A DNA stretch of 32,242 nucleotides from assembly GCA_946410185.1 (NCBI GenBank), contig CAMJZI010000012.1, positions 1 through 32,242 of the forward strand. The letters are read 5' to 3'. A program made the translations under genes and the position numbers. The notes below the pieces were generated by a model. That model did no database searches. It saw only the letters and a list, made by a program, of their open reading frames with translations, and was not told the DNA's origin. Source of the stretch: an uncultured Porphyromonadaceae bacterium. GTDB lineage: Bacteria > Bacteroidota > Bacteroidia > Bacteroidales > Muribaculaceae. This document shows, piece by piece, positions 27,505-32,242 of the stretch (position 1 is the stretch's first letter; each line of letters starts with the position of its first letter).

Positions 27505-28434
27505 TTATTGCGCTTGTTCTGCGTTGTCTTTAGCCAGGTTTTTCTGGCCCTTTTTGTTGTGGACGCGCACCTTCAACTCGTCAAAGCCAAAGCCATACAC
27601 GCCGTTGACGTTGCTCTGAGTGATGATGGCCTCGCGGTCGGTCTCCTTGATGATGCGGAAGATGTGCACGCTCTCGTGCTTGCGGCACATGACCATGACA
27701 ATTTTAACAGCGTCCTTGGTATACCAGCCGGTGCCGTCCAGGATGGTGCAGCCGCGGTGAGCCTCGGCGATGATGTTGTCGGCAATCTCCCGCCACTTCT
27801 TGCTGATGATCAAGAACTGGACGCTCTGACGTGTGTTGTTGATCACGCGGTCGGCGGCCACCGAGTAGATGACCATGAAGATGAGACCGTACACAATCTT
27901 GTCGATGGAGTGGAAAAGCAGGTAGGACGAGCAGATGATGAGCACGTCGCAGTACATCATCGTGCGGCCAAATGAGATGGTGCTGTACTTGGCTACCATT
28001 GCGGCGATAATGTCGGTGCCGCCGGTACTGCCGTTGTGGGTGAACACGATGCCCAGGCCCATACCGCACAGCACAGCACCCAGAATGACGTTCATAAACG
28101 TTTGCTGCTCGATGATGGGGGCGGGGAACATGGGCTGCAAGATGCCCATGAATAGGGTTGCGATTGACGCACCGATGATCGTGCGCAACACAAACTGCTT
28201 GCCCACGCTGCGGAAGGCGATGCACAGCAAGATGATGTTGATGGCATAGTAGGTGATGGCGACATTCCAGCCGAGCCAAAAGTGGATCAGCGACGAGAGA
28301 CCCGTCACACTGCCAATCACGATTTTCTCGGGGAGGATAAATGCGGTGAACCCAAAGGCGTAGCTCAGCAGTCCGAGGGTGATCATCACATAGTCTTGTC
28401 CTAGCTTGATGTATTTTCTTGTCGATTCAGTCAT
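27505..28434 (-). CDS. YitT family membrane protein (DUF161/DUF2179)
   Basis: Multi-TM N-terminus with THNGSTGGTDIIAAMVAKY; C-terminal DUF2179-like GCTILDGTGWYTKDAVKIVMVMCRKHE. Confidence 0.9.
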   Translation of the reverse strand: MTESTRKYIKLGQDYVMITLGLLSYAFGFTAFILPEKIVIGSVTGLSSLIHFWLGWNVAITYYAINIILLCIAFRSVGKQFVLRTIIGASIATLFMGILQPMFPAPIIEQQTFMNVILGAVLCGMGLGIVFTHNGSTGGTDIIAAMVAKYSTISFGRTMMYCDVLIICSSYLLFHSIDKIVYGLIFMVIYSVAADRVINNTRQSVQFLIISKKWREIADNIIAEAHRGCTILDGTGWYTKDAVKIVMVMCRKHESVHIFRIIKETDREAIITQSNVNGVYGFGFDELKVRVHNKKGQKNLAKDNAEQAQ

Positions 28435-28598
28435 AGTGCTTTAATGTTTTGAGTGCGCAAAATTACTGAAAAAAATCCGTATTTGCCGGAAAAAGCCCGA
28501 TTATTGATGGCAAGCATCAAAAAATATTGTACCTTTATCGGGTCATAGATGACTATGCATCCACACATTAATATAAATATATCTAATTCTAAACGACA

Positions 28599-28940
28599 AT
28601 GATTACAAGATTGTTTATCTCAGGTCTGGCGGTGCTCATCACGGCACTCACGCTCGACGGTGTCACCGTTGAGCCCTGGTGGTGGGCAGTGATTATCGCC
28701 ATCGTGCTCGGGTTTGTCAACTCGTGCATCAAGCCGTTGGTCAAGTTGCTTGCTTTGCCCATCAACATCATGACGCTTGGCTTGTTCACCTTTGTCATCA
28801 ACGCGTTGATGGTCATGTTGTGCTCATGGATTGTCAAGCCTCACTTCGAGGTGGACAGCTTCTGGTGGGCGCTTGGTTTCAGCATTGTGCTCACGCTGGT
28901 GAGCTGGTTCCTGCACCTGTTTTTCCCGTCAAAGAATTGA
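28599..28940 (+). CDS. YvlD / 'phage holin family 4'-type small membrane protein
   Basis: ALTLDGVTVEPWWWAVIIAIVLGFVNSCIKPLVKLLALPINIMTLGLFTFVINALMVML is typical of this family. Confidence 0.85.
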   Translation: MITRLFISGLAVLITALTLDGVTVEPWWWAVIIAIVLGFVNSCIKPLVKLLALPINIMTLGLFTFVINALMVMLCSWIVKPHFEVDSFWWALGFSIVLTLVSWFLHLFFPSKN

Positions 28941-28987
28941 CAAGTTAACCAGGCAGGATGAGGGGTGTGAGTAAGGGTTAAGAGCGT

Positions 28988-29617
28988 TTATTCGCCCTCA
29001 AACTTAATGGCATTGCGGTTGGTGCTCTCGATGCGTCGGTTGCGCCAGCAGCGGCGGCACAGCGACACATACTTGTCGTCGCCGCCTATTTCTACTTGAT
29101 TGCCGTCGGTGACGATGTTGCCGGCACTGTCGATGCGGGCGTTGATGATGGTCTTGCGTCCGCATGAGCAGGTAGACTTGATCTCCTCGATGGTGTCGGC
29201 GAGTTCAAAAAGCCGTCGTGAGCCTTCAAACATGTGTGACTGGAAGTCGGTGCGCAGTCCGTAGCACACCACGTTCACGCTGTAGTCATCCACGATACGG
29301 GCCAGTTGGTCGATCTGGGGTGCCGACAGGAATTGGGCCTCATCGATGAGAATCCAGTCCTTAACGACCAGTGTCTTGTCAAACATCTCCTTGAGCATTT
29401 CATACAGGTCACTCTCGGGATAAATCCAGGAGCACTTGCGTTCAATGCCTATGCGAGAGCGTATCACGTTGTCATTCTCACGGTCATCGATGATGGGTTT
29501 CATGCACAGGTACTGCATGCCACGTTCCTCAAAGTTATAAGCTTGGGTGAGCAGCATCGCGGTCTTGGCCGAGCCCATGGTGCCATATTTGAAGTATAAT
29601 TTACCTATTCCGTTCAT
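28988..29617 (-). CDS. tdk: Thymidine kinase
   Basis: LYFKYGTMGSAKTAMLL, WILIDEAQFLSAPQIDQLA, CYGLRTDFQSHMFEGSRRLFELAD, CSCGRK and CRRCW zinc motif. Confidence 0.93.
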   Translation of the reverse strand: MNGIGKLYFKYGTMGSAKTAMLLTQAYNFEERGMQYLCMKPIIDDRENDNVIRSRIGIERKCSWIYPESDLYEMLKEMFDKTLVVKDWILIDEAQFLSAPQIDQLARIVDDYSVNVVCYGLRTDFQSHMFEGSRRLFELADTIEEIKSTCSCGRKTIINARIDSAGNIVTDGNQVEIGGDDKYVSLCRRCWRNRRIESTNRNAIKFEGE

Positions 29618-29689
29618 GATGTTGTCCTAGAATGCTCATTATCAGTTTGATGCAGCCTTGTTGCCATTGGCAGGAAGGCCGACAACAAA

Positions 29690-29697
29690 GTTACTTC
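29690..29697 (-). promoter_or_regulatory. TAACTTTG -7 box upstream of tdk (approximate position)
   Basis: CAAAGTTA on the plus strand ~75 nt upstream of the tdk start. Confidence 0.4.
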
Positions 29698-29919
29698 ATT
29701 CCTTCCACTCGGCCATAGTTTTTTCGCTAAAAAAGTTATTAACACGGTTGTTGTTGGCTCATCCTTCAGGGAGGTCCGCCTATAACAAAAAAGCACAATG
29801 ACAGCATGCCACACGGGGCGCGCTGCCATTGCGGTGTCTTGTAGTGGACAGGTTCCCGATATGCTAAGGCCGTCGTGTGGCCTCTAGGTCCTGTGCACCA
29901 CCTTCTGGACGAACCAGAA

Positions 29920-30690
29920 TTATTTGTTCTTTGCCTCCTCGGGGGCGATACCTACCAGTTCGGGATCAATCAGGATGCGACCGCAGTACTCACACACGAT
30001 GATCTTCTTGTGCATCTTGATCTCCATCTGGCGCTGGGCGGGGATGCGGTTGAAGCAGCCGCCGCAGGCGTTGCGCTGAACGACCACGACACCCAGGCCG
30101 TTACGGGTGTTCTTGCGGATGCGCTTAAAGGCGGTCAACAGTCGCTCTTCAATCTTGTTCTCCTGTTTCTTGGCCTTCTCGCGCAGGGTCTCTTCCTTCT
30201 GCTTGTTCTCGGTGACGATCTCGTTGAGCTCGCTCTTTTTTTCTTCGAGAGCATGCTCACGGTCGGTGCACATCTCCTTGGCTTTCAGGATTTCGGCCTG
30301 TAGAACCTCGGCCTTGCGGCTGGCCTCGTTGATGCGCTTCTCGGCCAGTTCGATGTTCAGGGTCTGGTACTCGATCTCCTTGGTCAGGTAGTCATACTCA
30401 CGGTTGTTGCGCACGTTGTCCTGATCGGCGGTGTACTTGTCGATGAGTTCCTCGGCTTGCTGCTTGGTGTCGCGGTTGCGGGCGATTTCGTCCTTCTGGA
30501 TGGCGATTTCGTCTTCATACTTGGCCACGCGGGTGTTCAGGCCTGCGATCTCGTCTTCAAGGTCCTGTACCTCCTGGGGAAGTTCGCCTCTCAGGGTCTT
30601 GATGGCGTCAATCTCCGAGAGTTTCTGCTGCAAGTCATAGAGCGCCTTGAGTTTTTCTTCAACAGTGAGTTCTTTTTTGGGTGTTGCCAT
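29920..30690 (-). CDS. C4-type zinc-ribbon, coiled-coil protein (DUF164/zf-RING_7 type)
   Basis: Long coiled coil, then CGGCFNRIPAQRQMEIKMHKKIIVCEYCGRILIDPEL. Confidence 0.9.
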   Translation of the reverse strand: MATPKKELTVEEKLKALYDLQQKLSEIDAIKTLRGELPQEVQDLEDEIAGLNTRVAKYEDEIAIQKDEIARNRDTKQQAEELIDKYTADQDNVRNNREYDYLTKEIEYQTLNIELAEKRINEASRKAEVLQAEILKAKEMCTDREHALEEKKSELNEIVTENKQKEETLREKAKKQENKIEERLLTAFKRIRKNTRNGLGVVVVQRNACGGCFNRIPAQRQMEIKMHKKIIVCEYCGRILIDPELVGIAPEEAKNK

Positions 30691-30703
30691 AAATTTTTGA
30701 TTC

Positions 30704-30722
30704 TAGTTTCCAGTCCCTGGTT
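30704..30722 (+). repeat. 19-bp inverted repeat TAGTTTCCAGTCCCTGGTT, copy 1
   Basis: Exact reverse complement at 31623-31641, on the other side of nif3. Confidence 0.85.
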
Positions 30723-30787
30723 TCTGTTTTTTTAAATCTATAATTGGCGTATGCCTATTATTCACAAGAAACTGAGGACTAGTGACT

Positions 30788-31588
30788 TTATAAATAATTG
30801 ACTTGATTCAATTCTTTTTTTGCAAAAGCGACTGCAAAGGTAGGATTTTTTTTCTGAATAATCTCTAAAAAAATCTCTTTTGTGAAGTGTTCGCTCTCGT
30901 AGTGTCCGATATCGGCCACGACAATGCGCTGGCTGTTGTCCAGGAAATCGTGGTAGCGCATGTCGGCGGTGACATAGAGCTGTGCACCCATTTCAACCGC
31001 TTTGTCGAGCAAGAACCCGCCGGCACCGCCGCACAGTGCCACGCGCGACACCATGCTCTCGGCATCGCCACTATACCTGATGGCGCCTACCTCAAAGGCC
31101 GCTTTGACACGCTTGAGGGCATCGTGTGCGCTCATCGGCTCGATGTTGCCGATTACACCGCATCCGGCCGTTGCGCAGTTCATGTCGCCATAGGGGGGCA
31201 CTGCGTTATCGTCCAGGAATTGCACATCGGTCATCCCGATTTTGTCGGCCATGCGGAACGACACGCCCTGCCACGCGCTGTCCATGTTGGTGTGCGCGCT
31301 GTAGATGGTGATGTCATGCTTGATGGCCATAGCTACGGTGCGCTCGACAGGAGTGCGGCCCATGATCTTTTTCAAGCCATGGAAGATGAGGGGGTGATGG
31401 GCAATGACAAGGTTGTAGCCCAGCGCGATAGCCTCGGCGACAACGACCTCGGTGGCATCGGTGCACAGCAGCACACCGGTAATCTCGGCCTCGGGATTAC
31501 CCACCTGGATACCCGCATTGTCCCACTCCTCCTGCAATCGCAGCGGGGCATATTGCTCGATAGCGTCGGTGATTTCTCTTATTCTCAT
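30788..31588 (-). CDS. NIF3-like dinuclear metal center protein
   Basis: LQEEWDNAGIQVGNPEAEITGVLLCTDAT, LVIAHHPLIFHGLKKI, IYSAHTNMDSAWQGVS, VADIGHYESEHFTKEI. Confidence 0.93.
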   Translation of the reverse strand: MRIREITDAIEQYAPLRLQEEWDNAGIQVGNPEAEITGVLLCTDATEVVVAEAIALGYNLVIAHHPLIFHGLKKIMGRTPVERTVAMAIKHDITIYSAHTNMDSAWQGVSFRMADKIGMTDVQFLDDNAVPPYGDMNCATAGCGVIGNIEPMSAHDALKRVKAAFEVGAIRYSGDAESMVSRVALCGGAGGFLLDKAVEMGAQLYVTADMRYHDFLDNSQRIVVADIGHYESEHFTKEIFLEIIQKKNPTFAVAFAKKELNQVNYL

Positions 31589-31622
31589 TGATCTAGTGGT
31601 TGATTGCCCCTAGTGCTCTAGG

Positions 31623-31641
31623 AACCAGGGACTGGAAACTA
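31623..31641 (-). repeat. 19-bp inverted repeat AACCAGGGACTGGAAACTA, copy 2
   Basis: Exact reverse complement of 30704-30722. Confidence 0.85.
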
Positions 31642-31643
31642 AA

Positions 31644-32242
31644 CTAAATCTTGTTCTCGGCCTTGAGGCGCTCGCGGTCCACGTCGATGTAGAGCTCATC
31701 GAGCTGACTCTGGTCCACGGGGCTGGGTGCATCGAGCATCACATCACGGCCACTATTGTTCTTGGGGAAGGCGATGCAGTCGCGGATGCTATCCAGGCCA
31801 GCCATAATCGACACGAAGCGGTCGAATCCGAATGCCAGGCCAGCGTGGGGAGGTGCGCCATACTTGAAGGCGTTGATCAGGAAGCCGAACTGAGCCATGG
31901 CGCGCTCGGGGGTGAATCCCAGGATGTCAAACATCTTGGCTTGGAGCTTGCCGTCGTGGATACGCAGGCTGCCGCCGCCCACCTCGATGCCGTTGCAAAC
32001 AAAGTCATAGGCCTTGGCGCGGACGCGTTCGGGATGCTCGTCCAGCAAGGGGATGTCATCGGGGTTGGGCATGGTGAACGGGTGGTGTGTTGCCATCAGG
32101 CGCTGCTCCTCGTCGCTCCACTCAAACAGCGGGAAGTCGATGATCCACAGGCACTCGAACTTGTTCTTGTCTCTCAAGCCCAGGCGCTCGCCCATCTCCA
32201 GACGCAGGGAGCACAACTGCACGCGGGTCTTGTTGGCATTGT
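31644..32242 (-). CDS. aspS: Aspartate-tRNA ligase, C-terminal part (runs off the window)
   Basis: [99 protein letters not shown]; the frame stays open to the window edge. Confidence 0.96.
   Translation of the reverse strand, partial: NANKTRVQLCSLRLEMGERLGLRDKNKFECLWIIDFPLFEWSDEEQRLMATHHPFTMPNPDDIPLLDEHPERVRAKAYDFVCNGIEVGGGSLRIHDGKLQAKMFDILGFTPERAMAQFGFLINAFKYGAPPHAGLAFGFDRFVSIMAGLDSIRDCIAFPKNNSGRDVMLDAPSPVDQSQLDELYIDVDRERLKAENKI

Noticed and set aside
28599-28940. 'Phage holin'-type protein as evidence of a prophage
   Set aside because: The YvlD-like family is a common chromosomal membrane protein despite its name; no other phage genes are nearby.
29614-29829. 71-aa minus ORF upstream of tdk
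   Set aside because: It overlaps the tdk start and its promoter-like box; composition is not convincing for a real protein.

Overview
This is a chromosomal window from a Bacteroidales-type bacterium. The evidence is the recurrent TAnnTTTG -7 promoter boxes, a TonB-dependent receptor, DUF1573 and DUF5689 proteins, a C10 protease and a Tricorn-like S41 peptidase. Most of it is chromosomal coding sequence. I saw no tRNA, rRNA, CRISPR array, transposase or prophage. Main items: (1) a LuxR-type regulator interrupted by one in-frame TAG; (2) a probable five-gene minus-strand operon, DUF1573-DUF1573-MeaB-lipoprotein-NUDIX; (3) a Tricorn-like S41 peptidase and a SemiSWEET transporter, with an unannotated 32-codon ORF between them; (4) a locus with a TonB receptor lacking SusD, a DUF5689-like lipoprotein and two tandem secreted endonuclease/exonuclease/phosphatase (EEP) paralogs sharing a 383-bp stretch of 100% identity, which suggests gene conversion; (5) a compact operon of an uncharacterised protein, a MoxR-type AAA+ ATPase and a VWA/DUF2201-like protein whose expected HExxH motif looks lost; (6) an orphan MBOAT acyltransferase, a C10 protease with a C-terminal dockerin-like pair, YitT, a YvlD-like protein, thymidine kinase, a zinc-ribbon protein, NIF3 and the 3' part of aspS. 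The best candidates for something undescribed are the EEP locus, the MoxR/VWA three-gene module and the two small ORF/RNA loci. All family calls come from reading motifs in the translations; no searches were run.
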